This document shows, piece after piece, positions 1 through 8,597 of a stretch of 64,000 nt of DNA (position 1 is the stretch's first letter; each line of letters opens with the position of its first letter). This DNA is from Salinisphaera shabanensis E1L3A. GTDB lineage: Bacteria; Pseudomonadota; Gammaproteobacteria; Nevskiales; Salinisphaeraceae. Made by a program: the position numbers and the translations under genes. The notes below the pieces were generated by a model. That model had not been told where the DNA came from, ran no database searches, and saw only the letters and a program-made list of their open reading frames with translations. The DNA is taken from contig NZ_AFNV02000005.1 of the NCBI RefSeq assembly GCF_000215955.2, positions 93,203 through 157,202 on the forward strand, read 5' to 3'.

Positions 1-2523
1 GCGCACATTCAACCCGGCTTCGTTACGCAAGGCGAGTGCGTTGGCCACGATCGCGCGTGCCAGCGCCATGCGCCGTTCCAGGTCGGCATCGATGAGCGCG
101 GCGTCGGCGGCGGGGAAATCAGCCAGATGGACCGAGGCGCGGGCGCCGCTTTCGTTGACCAGCTGGCCGTAGAGCCAGTCGGCAAAGAAGGGCGCAATCG
201 GCGCCATCATGGCTGCGACATCGCGCAGACAGGTCAGCGTGGTGTGATAGGCCGCGCGCTTGTCCGCAACTTCCGCTTCACTGGCATCGCCACCGGCATC
301 GGCGCGCGCGCCGGCCCAGAAACGGGCCCGCGAACGGCGGATATACCAGTTCGACAAGGCATCGATAAAACGCTCGACCGCACGTGCCGCACGCGTGGGG
401 TTGTATTCGTCCAGCGCGGCCGAGGCTTCGGCAGCCGTGGATTGCAGCCGGGAAAGAATCCAGCGATCCAGTTCGGGACGCTCTGCCACGGCCGGTGCCG
501 GCGTATCGGCGGTGAAACCGTCGATATTGGCGTAGGTGGCAAAGAACGAATAGACGTTTTCCAGCGTACCGAACACCTTGGTGCGTGTTTCGCGCAGACC
601 ACGATCGGCGTATTTGGTGTTATCCCACGGCGGGCTGTTGGCCAGCATGTACCAACGGATGACGTCGGCGCCGTGTTCATCCAGGGCTTCGAACGGGTCG
701 ACCGTATTGCCCTTCGACTTGGACATCTTCTCGCCGTTGGCATCCAGCAGCAGGCCGTTGACGACCACGTTCTTGTAGGCCGGCGAGTCCTTGATGAGCG
801 TGCCGATGGCATGCAGCGAATAGAACCAGCCACGGGTCTGATCGACGCCTTCGCAGATGAAATCGGCGGGGAAGTTGGCTTCGAAGCGCTCCTGGTTTTC
901 GAACGGGTAATGCCACTGGGCGAACGGCATGGCGCCCGAGTCGAACCAGACGTCGATGATTTCCGGAACACGGCGCATGGTGCCGCCGTCTTCGGCTGTC
1001 CAGGTGATGGCATCGACCTGCGGCTTGTGCAGATCCAGGGTGTCGTCGTCGGCGACCTGATCGCCCGCGTACTCGCGCAGCTCGGCGATGGAGCCGATGA
1101 CCACGATCTCGTCCGGGTTGTTGTCGTTGACCCAAATGGGCAGCGGCGTGCCCCAGAAGCGATGCCGGGACAGCGCCCAGTCGACGTTGTTTTCCAGCCA
1201 GTCGCCGAAGCGACCGGTGCCGACATGGGCCGGGAACCAGTTGATACGGTCGTTGTAGGCGACCAGCTTGTCCTTGTTCTGCTGGGTGGCGACGAACCAG
1301 GACTCGACCGGGTAGTTCATCAAGGGGGTGCCCTTGCGCCAGTCGTGCGGGTAGTTGTGCACGGTCACCTGTTGCGAGAACAGCAGGCCGCGATCCTTGA
1401 GATCGCGTGCGACCGGCTTGTCGGCGTCCTTGAACCACAGCCCGCCGACCAACGGGAAGTCGGCCTGAAAATGGCCATTGCGCTCGATCGGGTTGAATAC
1501 CGGCATGCCTTCAGCCGACGTCACACGGAAATCGTCCGCACCGAAGGCCGGGGCTTCGTGGGCAATGCCGGTGCCGTCGTCGGTGGTGATGAAATCGGCC
1601 GCGATCACGCGCCAGGCCTGATCGGCCTCGGGATGATCGGCAAAACAGTCGTAGGGGGGCTTGTAGCGCTTGCCGATGAGGGCATCGGCGCCAAAGGTTT
1701 CGAGGATTTCGGCGTTCTCGCCCAGCGTGGCGGCCACACAGGCCTTGGCCACGATGTAGACCGAGCCGTCTTCGGCGCGTGCCTTGGCATATTCGATATT
1801 CGGGCCGACCGCGAGGGCTACGTTCGAGGGCATGGTCCAGGGCGTGGTGGTCCACGCGAGTATCGCCACGTCCGGCTCGTCTTCGAGGAAGAACTTCACC
1901 GTGATCGACGGATCTTGTACTTCCTTGTAGCCGAGGCTGACCTCGTGCGAGGACAGCACCGTGCCCGAGCCCGGTGAATACCAGTGAATCTTGTGGCCCT
2001 TGTAGAGCAGACCCTGCTCGTGGAGCTGCTTGAGCAGCCACCAGACCGATTCGATATATTCGTTGGAGAAGGTGACGTAGGGCGCATCCAGATCGGCCCA
2101 GAAGCCGATCCGCCGGGTCAGATCGTCCCACTGGGTCTTGTAGCGCAGCACCGATTCGCGACAGGCCGCATTGTATTCGGCGATGCCGTAGTTCTCGATA
2201 TCCTCGCGCGACTTCAGGCCCAGTTCCTTCTCGACCTCGATCTCGACCGGCAGGCCGTGGGTATCCCAGCCGGCCTTGCGATCGACCCGATAGCCGCACA
2301 TCGTCTTGTAGCGACAGAAGGTGTCCTTGATCGTGCGCCCGAGCACATGATGAATACCCGGCCGGCCGTTGGCCGTGGGCGGGCCTTCATAGAAGGTGAA
2401 GGTCGGGCCATCGGCACGCGCGGCGGTGCTGGCCTCGAATACCTCCTCCTGATCCCACCAGCGGCGGATATCGCCGTCCAGTGCAGACAGGTCAAGCGGC
2501 TTGTGTTCGGTGAAACCGGTCAT
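1..2523 (-). CDS. ileS: Isoleucyl-tRNA synthetase, eukaryote-like type 2 (partial, C-terminus off the window)
   Basis: Charges tRNA-Ile with isoleucine in the cytoplasm. The first 841 codons are visible, starting at ATG 2523 (MTGFTEHKPLD), and the frame stays open to base 1, so the tRNA-binding C-terminal part is missing from the window. A KMSKS loop (EKMSKSKGNT, about 710-735) and the DxxHGLPVE segment (AGWDTHGLPVE) are present. The class I HxGH signature reads G56-I57-H58-H59 rather than HIGH. The surrounding residues (RTIKDTFCRYKT, then YNAACRESVLRYKTQW) match the eukaryote-like IleRS2 group, not the usual gammaproteobacterial type. It lies downstream of yidD with an 88-bp gap and no obvious Shine-Dalgarno. 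Family assignment is very secure; the subtype is read from motifs. Confidence 0.97.
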   Translation of the reverse strand, partial: MTGFTEHKPLDLSALDGDIRRWWDQEEVFEASTAARADGPTFTFYEGPPTANGRPGIHHVLGRTIKDTFCRYKTMCGYRVDRKAGWDTHGLPVEIEVEKELGLKSREDIENYGIAEYNAACRESVLRYKTQWDDLTRRIGFWADLDAPYVTFSNEYIESVWWLLKQLHEQGLLYKGHKIHWYSPGSGTVLSSHEVSLGYKEVQDPSITVKFFLEDEPDVAILAWTTTPWTMPSNVALAVGPNIEYAKARAEDGSVYIVAKACVAATLGENAEILETFGADALIGKRYKPPYDCFADHPEADQAWRVIAADFITTDDGTGIAHEAPAFGADDFRVTSAEGMPVFNPIERNGHFQADFPLVGGLWFKDADKPVARDLKDRGLLFSQQVTVHNYPHDWRKGTPLMNYPVESWFVATQQNKDKLVAYNDRINWFPAHVGTGRFGDWLENNVDWALSRHRFWGTPLPIWVNDNNPDEIVVIGSIAELREYAGDQVADDDTLDLHKPQVDAITWTAEDGGTMRRVPEIIDVWFDSGAMPFAQWHYPFENQERFEANFPADFICEGVDQTRGWFYSLHAIGTLIKDSPAYKNVVVNGLLLDANGEKMSKSKGNTVDPFEALDEHGADVIRWYMLANSPPWDNTKYADRGLRETRTKVFGTLENVYSFFATYANIDGFTADTPAPAVAERPELDRWILSRLQSTAAEASAALDEYNPTRAARAVERFIDALSNWYIRRSRARFWAGARADAGGDASEAEVADKRAAYHTTLTCLRDVAAMMAPIAPFFADWLYGQLVNESGARASVHLADFPAADAALIDADLERRMALARAIVANALALRNEAGLNVR

Positions 2524-2611
2524 GGGCGTGACGTCGATCCAGGCAGGCGTGGCAATCAAAGCGCGACATCATAAACCCTGCGTGCGCCCCACGCATCGGG
2601 CTCGGGCTTTG

Positions 2612-2872
2612 TCAACGCTTGTCGCGAGCCGGTGGCACCGGGTCGAAACCGCCTTCGCGCAGCGGATGACAGCGCGTGATGCGTCGAAACGCCAGCCAAG
2701 AGCCGCGAATCGGCCCGTGTACTTGCAGCGCTTCCAGCGCATAGGCCGAACAACTGGGCATGTAGCGACAGCGCGGGCCCAGCAGGGGCGAGAGCGTATA
2801 GCGATATATCACGATCGGCAGCTGCAATAGCCGGACGAACAACCAGCGTATGGCCGCACGAATCGATGTCAT
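2612..2872 (-). CDS. yidD: Membrane protein insertion efficiency factor YidD
   Basis: Small membrane-associated protein thought to assist YidC-dependent insertion of inner-membrane proteins. The 86-residue product has an N-terminal amphipathic/hydrophobic helix and the family signature: [20 protein letters not shown], then [10 protein letters not shown] and a C-terminal RCHP segment. I chose ATG 2872 ([10 protein letters not shown]), which matches the usual length; an in-frame ATG at 2890 would add six residues. In most bacteria yidD sits between rnpA and yidC near the origin, whereas here it lies between a sensor kinase gene (30 bp upstream) and ileS. Confidence 0.93.
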   Translation of the reverse strand: MTSIRAAIRWLFVRLLQLPIVIYRYTLSPLLGPRCRYMPSCSAYALEALQVHGPIRGSWLAFRRITRCHPLREGGFDPVPPARDKR

Positions 2873-2902
2873 AGCGCTCTGCTGTGTCATGGCGTATCCA
2901 GT

Positions 2903-4267
2903 CTAGCGTGCGTCGATCTCTGCCGGCGACGCGACCAGCGGTACGAACAGCGACAACGTCACGCCGCGACCAGCGTTTCGCAACAATCTGAAGCGTCCGC
3001 CGAGCGCAGCGACGCGTTCCTGCAGCCCCGTCAGCCCCAGCCCGAGCGGCGTGTCTTCGCCCATGCCACGACCATCGTCCACAACCTCGATCGCCAGACC
3101 GCGATCGCCCCCCGCACCGACCACCTGCAGGCTTATCTGCACGCATCGCGCCTGGGCATGGCGCGCGACATTGGTCAGACATTCCTGTACAGCGCGATAG
3201 ACCGTCACGCGCACGGCGTCATCCAGATCGTCGTCCAGCCCGTCCATATCGAGCTGCCAGTCGATCTCGGGCAGACGGGTTTGCCAGTCCTCGACCAGAT
3301 AAGACAACGAATCGCGCAGGCCGAAGTCGTCGAGCACGGCCGGGCGCAGGCGATTGAGCAAACGCTTGATACGCTGCTGAAGCAGGCCCACATGCGCCTG
3401 AATCGCGGTCACACGCTGCAGGGCACTGTCCTTGTCGTCGCGCCCGAGCGCCCAGGTGATCGCCTGCACATCACTGCGAATGCCAAACAGATAGGGCGCC
3501 ATCTCGTCATGCAACTCGCGCGCGATCGCACGGCGTTCTTCTTCCTGCATGCCGACCAGTTTCTGGGTGAGCAGCCGCCGCTGTCGGGTGGCATCGCGCA
3601 ACACAGCCACTACATGATTGAACTTGACCTGCGTATCCGCGAGTTCGGCCACGGCCGGGCCACAGACCGGCGCACTGAAGTCCCCTGCTTCGAGGCGCTC
3701 GAAACCGGCATGCAGATCGCGCAATGGCTTGAGTCCGAACCATAGTCCCAGATAGGTCAGCACACAGACACTCGCGAGAATCCAGACCGCGAGCCAGAAC
3801 AGATCGAAGACATCGCGCCACACCTCGGCGATTTCGTCTTCGATGCGGGCAGTAATACGGATACGCCCGAGGTCGCTGCCGCTGGCAAAAAGAATGGTGG
3901 CGAATTCATGGGTCGGCGGCACGATGAGCCGCTCGAACCAGTCCGGCGCAGGATCCGCTGGCATGGTGGGTGTGAGCGTGTGCCATTGGCCCGCGTCCGT
4001 TTCGATCTCGACCTGGACATGGCGCAAATCCTCGAACGCACGAGACAAGACCGCCAGCGCATCCGATGTGCGCGGACCGCTCAGATCGGCCATGAGAAAG
4101 CCGACCAGGCGCTGACTGAAATCCAGATTGGCCTGGATCTCCTCGACCGTGGCCTGGCGTGCGTTATGCAGAATAATGGCTGCGCCGCCCACCAGGCCCA
4201 GGCCCAGAATGCCGACAACGATCGCCAGAAGTCGTCCTTTCAAGGAAATACGCCGGGTACGGATCAC
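2903..4267 (-). CDS. Membrane sensor histidine kinase (NarL-partner, HisKA_3 type)
   Basis: Probable sensor kinase of a two-component system. The 454-residue protein has a first membrane helix (about residues 10-34), a periplasmic domain of roughly 115 residues, a second helix (about 153-176), a HAMP linker (177-228), and a HisKA_3 dimerisation segment RRAIARELHDEM with phospho-acceptor H253. The HATPase_c domain has an N box (ECLTNVARHA) and glycine boxes (DDGRGMG, GLGLTGLQERV). HisKA_3 kinases pair with LuxR/NarL-type regulators, and one lies just across the mxa operon at 15747. The start is GTG 4267 preceded by AGGGGG. It sits 191 bp downstream of the mxa operon in the same orientation, so it may control methanol oxidation, as MxaY-type kinases do elsewhere. 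The signal sensed is unknown. Confidence 0.9.
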   Translation of the reverse strand: MIRTRRISLKGRLLAIVVGILGLGLVGGAAIILHNARQATVEEIQANLDFSQRLVGFLMADLSGPRTSDALAVLSRAFEDLRHVQVEIETDAGQWHTLTPTMPADPAPDWFERLIVPPTHEFATILFASGSDLGRIRITARIEDEIAEVWRDVFDLFWLAVWILASVCVLTYLGLWFGLKPLRDLHAGFERLEAGDFSAPVCGPAVAELADTQVKFNHVVAVLRDATRQRRLLTQKLVGMQEEERRAIARELHDEMAPYLFGIRSDVQAITWALGRDDKDSALQRVTAIQAHVGLLQQRIKRLLNRLRPAVLDDFGLRDSLSYLVEDWQTRLPEIDWQLDMDGLDDDLDDAVRVTVYRAVQECLTNVARHAQARCVQISLQVVGAGGDRGLAIEVVDDGRGMGEDTPLGLGLTGLQERVAALGGRFRLLRNAGRGVTLSLFVPLVASPAEIDAR

Positions 4268-4404
4268 GCTGGCCCCCTATGACTCGAATGCGCACGAGGC
4301 CTGCTGACCGGCCCGTCTGCGCCTGCAAGCAAACATGCCGGCCAGCCGGCGCCCAATCCTCGCACGCACAACAGTCGACGCAAACGTCTGCCGCGTCGGG
4401 CGGC

Positions 4405-4435
4405 CATGCGCGCAGGCCCGGCACCTGCGCGCATG
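4405..4435 (-). terminator. Strong hairpin after the mxa operon
   Basis: A perfect 12-bp inverted repeat (CATGCGCGCAGG and its complement) with a 7-nt loop lies 24 bp beyond the stop codon of the last mxa-operon gene. No U-run follows on the minus strand, so it may be a Rho-dependent end, a 3' stabiliser or a processing site rather than a classical intrinsic terminator. Confidence 0.5.
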
Positions 4436-4458
4436 CACGAGCGCGAGTGCGTGCCGTA

Positions 4459-5397
4459 TCAATGGATGAAGCGGCCAAAGCCGCGTGGTCCCGAGCCGAC
4501 GTCAAGCACGATCTGCTCGTTCGTGTCGGCCAGATCGACCACCGAGACGGTATCGTCAAACCAGTTCGCGACCACGGCCCGGCCGGTCTGCGAATCGACC
4601 GCGACACCATCCGGCTGGCGGCCCACTTCGGCCTCGCCCAGACGCCTGCCCGTGGCCACATCGAAGCGTGCCAGCACGCCCGCTCTCTGCTCGCTGACCA
4701 GCAAGCTGCGCCCGTCGTCTGCCAGTGCCAGACCGTAAGGAAAAAGGCCGGTCGCGATACGTGCGGTGGTCGCGCCCGCGGCGATATCGATCACGCTGAT
4801 ATCGTCGCTACGCACGTTAGCTACATAGGCGCGTTTGCCCTGCGGGCCGACGATCAGTGCAAATGGTGCCGTGCCCACATCGACAGTGGCATGTACCGTA
4901 TTCGTGGCTGTATCGATGATCGACACGCTATCGCTTTCCCGATTGGCGGTGAGCAAATGGCCGCCATCCGGCGTGACCGCGACCCCGGCCGGCGCCGTGC
5001 CGACCGCCACGCGGGCGATGCGCTCGCCCTGTGCCGCGTCATAGACATCGACACAATCGGCTGCCCAGTCGGCCACATAGACACGACCGCTGGCCGGCGC
5101 AAGGGCCACGCCAAACGGCTCGCCGCCTATCGACCACACATCGACGACCGCGTCGCGGCTGCTGTCGATGACGGTCAACTGGCCGCTTTCCGGGTGCGTC
5201 ACATAGACGTTATCTGTACCCACGGCCACGCCCACCGGCCCGTCCGCCACCGCGATCCGGGCCGCGATACGGCGTGTTTGCGTATCGATACGCACCACGG
5301 TGTTGGCAACCTGCACGGTCATCCAGGCATCGGCGGCCCATAACGGGCCGGGCAGCAACACCCCGGCAGCAAGCACCAGCGCCGCGATCACGCGCAT
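4459..5397 (-). CDS. Periplasmic YVTN-type beta-propeller protein, last gene of mxa operon
   Basis: The 312-residue product has a Sec signal peptide (cleavage likely after PLWA-AD, about residue 22) and then six to seven propeller blades of about 40 residues, each with a phrase such as VYVTHPESGQLTVID, AYVANVRSDDISVID or AVVANWFDDTVSVVD. It resembles beta-propeller proteins found next to PQQ-dependent dehydrogenase genes. Its ATG (5397-5395) shares a base with the mxaD stop codon (TGATG), so it is translationally coupled to mxaD and belongs to the methanol operon. A periplasmic role with methanol dehydrogenase, such as assembly, scaffolding or electron-transfer partner, is likely, but no catalytic residues are evident. 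Confidence 0.85.
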   Translation of the reverse strand: MRVIAALVLAAGVLLPGPLWAADAWMTVQVANTVVRIDTQTRRIAARIAVADGPVGVAVGTDNVYVTHPESGQLTVIDSSRDAVVDVWSIGGEPFGVALAPASGRVYVADWAADCVDVYDAAQGERIARVAVGTAPAGVAVTPDGGHLLTANRESDSVSIIDTATNTVHATVDVGTAPFALIVGPQGKRAYVANVRSDDISVIDIAAGATTARIATGLFPYGLALADDGRSLLVSEQRAGVLARFDVATGRRLGEAEVGRQPDGVAVDSQTGRAVVANWFDDTVSVVDLADTNEQIVLDVGSGPRGFGRFIH

Positions 5398-5960
5398 CAG
5401 CCGTTACCTTCGACCTGGGCTTTCAGCGCTTGCAGGCCTTGCTTGAAAAAGTCGTGGATGGCTTTTTGGGCGGCCTCGTCGTTCTGATCCTCAGCCGGAA
5501 AATTACCGGTATCGCCGCGATAAAAACGCGCCAGCCAAGTCACATCGCTACCGCCGTCAGCCGCGGTGATATCGATGGTGGCGGTATAGAAACTGACCGG
5601 GAAAACCGCTGGATCTTCCTTGAGCAGACGATAGCCGAGATAGTGTTCCTCGGGCTTGTATTCATCCATGCTTTCGGTGATCTCGCCGCCGCCGTCGGCG
5701 AATACAAGCACGCGCTCGGCGCCGACCTTATCGGCGATTTCGTCATTGCCTTCGCTGGCCTGTACGGCCGAGAGTTGCGGCTGCCAGTCGGCGAAGGCGG
5801 ATATGTCGCCCACCACTTTCCACACCTCGGCCGGCGCGGCGTCGATATGGATCGTCTCCTGGGCCTTTTGTGGCGTCGGCCCATGCGCCAGGGCCGCGAT
5901 CGGAAACGCCAGAGCCAATACGACCAACAGGCCATGCAGCAATTGTTTGGATCGAATCAT
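5397..5960 (-). CDS. mxaD: MxaD-like periplasmic methanol oxidation protein
   Basis: Periplasmic SRPBCC/START-like protein of 187 residues. It has a signal peptide ending near ALAHG (residues 1-26), followed by IHIDAAPAEVWKVVGDISAF, the typical opening of the SRPBCC fold. In methylotrophs MxaD is reported to stimulate the interaction between methanol dehydrogenase and cytochrome cL. The gene overlaps mxaL by four bases (ATGA at 5957-5960) and its stop overlaps the start of the beta-propeller gene. Its place at the end of an mxaFJGIRSACKL series supports the name more strongly than the weakly conserved sequence does. Confidence 0.85.
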   Translation of the reverse strand: MIRSKQLLHGLLVVLALAFPIAALAHGPTPQKAQETIHIDAAPAEVWKVVGDISAFADWQPQLSAVQASEGNDEIADKVGAERVLVFADGGGEITESMDEYKPEEHYLGYRLLKEDPAVFPVSFYTATIDITAADGGSDVTWLARFYRGDTGNFPAEDQNDEAAQKAIHDFFKQGLQALKAQVEGNG

Positions 5961-7039
5961 CGGTCATTCCTTCTCTTCGTTTGAGTCAGGGTTCTGAAAA
6001 AGCGGGCAGAGCGCGGGCGCCGGCGCAGATCGCCCACCAGCGTGGCCAGCGGTACGCATACCGCCAGTACCAGCGCGGCGACGCCGAACAGCCAGCGGAC
6101 ATCACTCGCGCGGGTCTGGATCTCGGCCCAGTCGGGCGGCGTGATCAATGGGTACAACGCCGAATCGGCGTCGAGATGGACATAGCCGAAATCGGCTTTT
6201 TCGGCCATGTCCTGCAGGTGTGTTTCACGCACCGCCGACAAATGTTCGGTGCCGTTCTTGGCCGCTCGCCCCCACGGCGCGTTGCGGGGCACATAGCCTT
6301 CGATGGCTTCGGGGTTGGCCGGCTGGCCGAAGTTGGCGGCCTGCGGGACGTCGTCCTCGTCGTAAACGCCTATCCGTTCGCCCTCGGGGCTGTACTTGGG
6401 AATCGGCACCGGCGTATAGCCGCCCACACCCACGATCAGGCCATGCAACGGCGCGCTGTCGGCCGGTGGCGCGCCCGGTTCGTCTTTTTTCTTGCCGGGC
6501 ACCAGCAACGCCGGGTCCGGCTCGTAGCGCGAATTCACCGGCGGCGCTTCATGGCCGTCCGTGAGCATGACCAGGCTGGTGGTGTCGTCGATTCCGGCCT
6601 GGCCGCGCAATGCCCGCAGCTTTTCCATGCCGTCCACCAGCGCCCGATTGACGTTGCTGTCGGCCGCCCAGGCCATGCGCCAATCGATCTGGTCGATGCT
6701 GGCTTGCAGACTGTTGAAATGGGCACAGACCTCGAGCGGCATCAGGGTGATATTGACCGTGCGCTCGGTAAACAACGCCAACCCGGCCTGCGAGCCACAG
6801 GGCAGACGCGCAATCGTTGCGGCCACCGCGGCCTTGGCCTGGGCCAGACGCGTCACCGGCTCGCCTGCTACCCGGTAGTCGGCGACATTCATGCTGCGGG
6901 TGATATCGATCACGAACAGCGTGCTGTAGACCCGCTGCTGCAACGGCCAGCGCGGCACCACGAAGGTAGCCGTGGCCAGCGCCAAGGCACACAGCAGCGC
7001 CCAGAAGCGCCAATCCGCCAGACACGCCCGCTCGATCAC
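5957..7039 (-). CDS. mxaL: MxaL, VWA-domain protein for methanol dehydrogenase maturation
   Basis: Membrane-anchored von Willebrand factor A protein needed in other methylotrophs for calcium insertion into methanol dehydrogenase. It has an N-terminal membrane helix (WALLCALALATATFVV), a MIDAS-like metal site (FVIDITRSMN, the DxTxS form), and a C-terminal helix followed by a basic tail (GDLRRRPRSARFFR). I chose GTG 7039, whose GTGA overlaps the mxaK stop, giving 360 residues. A longer frame from 7075 would add twelve residues inside mxaK. It is flanked by mxaK and mxaD in the classical order. Confidence 0.88.
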   Translation of the reverse strand: MIERACLADWRFWALLCALALATATFVVPRWPLQQRVYSTLFVIDITRSMNVADYRVAGEPVTRLAQAKAAVAATIARLPCGSQAGLALFTERTVNITLMPLEVCAHFNSLQASIDQIDWRMAWAADSNVNRALVDGMEKLRALRGQAGIDDTTSLVMLTDGHEAPPVNSRYEPDPALLVPGKKKDEPGAPPADSAPLHGLIVGVGGYTPVPIPKYSPEGERIGVYDEDDVPQAANFGQPANPEAIEGYVPRNAPWGRAAKNGTEHLSAVRETHLQDMAEKADFGYVHLDADSALYPLITPPDWAEIQTRASDVRWLFGVAALVLAVCVPLATLVGDLRRRPRSARFFRTLTQTKRRNDR

Positions 7040-7614
7040 GGCAACCCTCGTGGAAAGCCGGGCATCTGCGACCACACATCCGGCTTGGCCTCGGGGTCAG
7101 TCGACGCTTCGCCATCATGCGTCGGCAAGTCACGCACGAGCCGCTGCGCCGCTTCGAAATTGTGTTTTGCCGGCCAGTAGTCCGGCGCGGCGCGTAGCGC
7201 ATCGCGATAGGCCTGCTTGGCCAACTCGGCCATGGTGCGTGCGCTGTCGATGTCATAACTCTCGGCTGCAGCCACGGAACGCCGCGCATAGAGATTGCCC
7301 AGGTTATAGCGGCTACGCGCGGCCAGCCCGTCCGGGTCGCTCCCATCGGCGCCGTAAGTCCGATTCCAGACCGCCCTATATGCGGCGCTTGCCTCGCGAT
7401 AACGCTGCAACCGCGCCTGGCCGTAGCCCCGAGCAAACAGTACCCGGAGCCCGGTGTCCGGCGTGATCGCAACCTCCTGGTGCGCCAACGCCGCCGTAAT
7501 GCGGCGTTGATCGCGTGCATGGTCATACCAGATCATCCCCTGCCAGACGGCAACGCCGACAGCGCAGCTCGCCACCGTCAACGCCAGCCATCGCAACTTA
7601 CGCAGCCGGCTCAT
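7036..7614 (-). CDS. mxaK: MxaK, methanol dehydrogenase maturation protein
   Basis: The 192-residue protein has one N-terminal membrane helix (WLALTVASCAVGVAVWQGM, residues 9-27) and a soluble part resembling short tetratricopeptide-like helices (ARGYGQARLQRYREASAAYR; RYNLGNLYARR; AYRDALRAAPDYWPAKHNFE). MxaK is required for calcium insertion into methanol dehydrogenase in Methylobacterium. The start ATG 7614 overlaps the mxaC stop (ATGA), and the stop overlaps the mxaL GTG. The identification rests on TPR-like content and position between mxaC and mxaL. Confidence 0.85.
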   Translation of the reverse strand: MSRLRKLRWLALTVASCAVGVAVWQGMIWYDHARDQRRITAALAHQEVAITPDTGLRVLFARGYGQARLQRYREASAAYRAVWNRTYGADGSDPDGLAARSRYNLGNLYARRSVAAAESYDIDSARTMAELAKQAYRDALRAAPDYWPAKHNFEAAQRLVRDLPTHDGEASTDPEAKPDVWSQMPGFPRGLP

Positions 7615-8597
7615 ACGGCGAGCCTGCGTTCCGCGGCCTTGGCGAATACCCCGACCAGCAGCAATACGGCGGCCGCGCCATACGCCCAGCCACTCAGATC
7701 CCAGCGCGGAATACGTTCGCTATAGACCAGCGGCTGGGTTTCCAGACGGTCGATATCGGCAATCGCCTGCGCCAGGGCGGCCGGATTGTCGGCCTCGTAT
7801 GGCGTATACGGCACCTGCAGTGTCTGGAAGAACTTGTGCAGATAGCGCTCGGGCATCGCCTTGGCGTTGTCGTTACGGGCGTCCTTGGGCTTATCGAAAA
7901 GCCCAGGACTGCCGGCAGTGCGCAGAAATATCCAGTACAGCGATGCGTCGTATGTGGCGAACTGGGCACGCAGCCGTTCCGCGCTACGGAAATCGATTTC
8001 AGCCGCCCCATCGGAGATGAGCACGATCGCGCGCGATGCGCTGGCGCGCCGCTCGCTGAAATACGACAGCGCCATGAACAGCCCCTCGGCCACATTCGTG
8101 AACGCCAACCCCGGCGTGGCCGCGGCTTCGACCGCAGCCCGGGCTGCGACCCGGTCGTCGGACAGCGGCACCACCGCCATCGGCCGGGTACTGAAAGCCA
8201 CCACGCCGAACAGATCATGCTCGCGTTCATCGATGAACGCGCTCAGCAGACGGCGCGCGGTTTCGCTCTTGGACGCGTCGCCGCCGCGCGGGTTACGCCC
8301 GGCAAAGGTCTGATCCATGCTCAGGCTGCGATCGAGCGTGAGCACGATATGCGCACCGCGCGCGACCTTTTCGACGCGCTGTGCGCCGATGAACGGGCGG
8401 GCGAGCGCGAACACCAACGCCGCGATCGCCAACGAGGCCAAGGCACGCAGTGCCCAATCCAATAGCACAGACACACGATCGGCCGGCAGCATGGCCAACG
8501 ATGCCGCCTCGCTGTCGGCCAGCGGCTGGCGCCACCATGGCAGTAGCGCCAACACCAGCGCCAACAGCACGACCGGCATATCGACACCGATATTCAT
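7611..8597 (-). CDS. mxaC: MxaC, VWA-domain maturation protein
   Basis: The 328-residue protein has an N-terminal membrane helix (VVLLALVLALLPWW), a second helix near residues 50-68, a von Willebrand A domain with a complete MIDAS motif (TLDRSLSMD, DxSxS) and VLISDGAAE further on, and a C-terminal helix (GAAAVLLLVGVFAKAAE). It belongs with the MoxR-type ATPase MxaR and the other VWA proteins (MxaL, MxaS) in the chaperone-like system that matures methanol dehydrogenase. It overlaps mxaA and mxaK by four bases on each side. Confidence 0.87.
   Translation of the reverse strand: MNIGVDMPVVLLALVLALLPWWRQPLADSEAASLAMLPADRVSVLLDWALRALASLAIAALVFALARPFIGAQRVEKVARGAHIVLTLDRSLSMDQTFAGRNPRGGDASKSETARRLLSAFIDEREHDLFGVVAFSTRPMAVVPLSDDRVAARAAVEAAATPGLAFTNVAEGLFMALSYFSERRASASRAIVLISDGAAEIDFRSAERLRAQFATYDASLYWIFLRTAGSPGLFDKPKDARNDNAKAMPERYLHKFFQTLQVPYTPYEADNPAALAQAIADIDRLETQPLVYSERIPRWDLSGWAYGAAAVLLLVGVFAKAAERRLAV

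Noticed and set aside
127..1977. Long open frame on the plus strand opposite ileS (616 codons)
   Set aside because: It is the antisense frame of a highly conserved synthetase and has no recognisable domain; GC-rich codon use leaves the antisense strand open.
4279..5343. 354-codon frame opposite the beta-propeller gene
   Set aside because: The minus-strand frame has a signal peptide and blade repeats and is coupled to mxaD; the plus frame has none of these.
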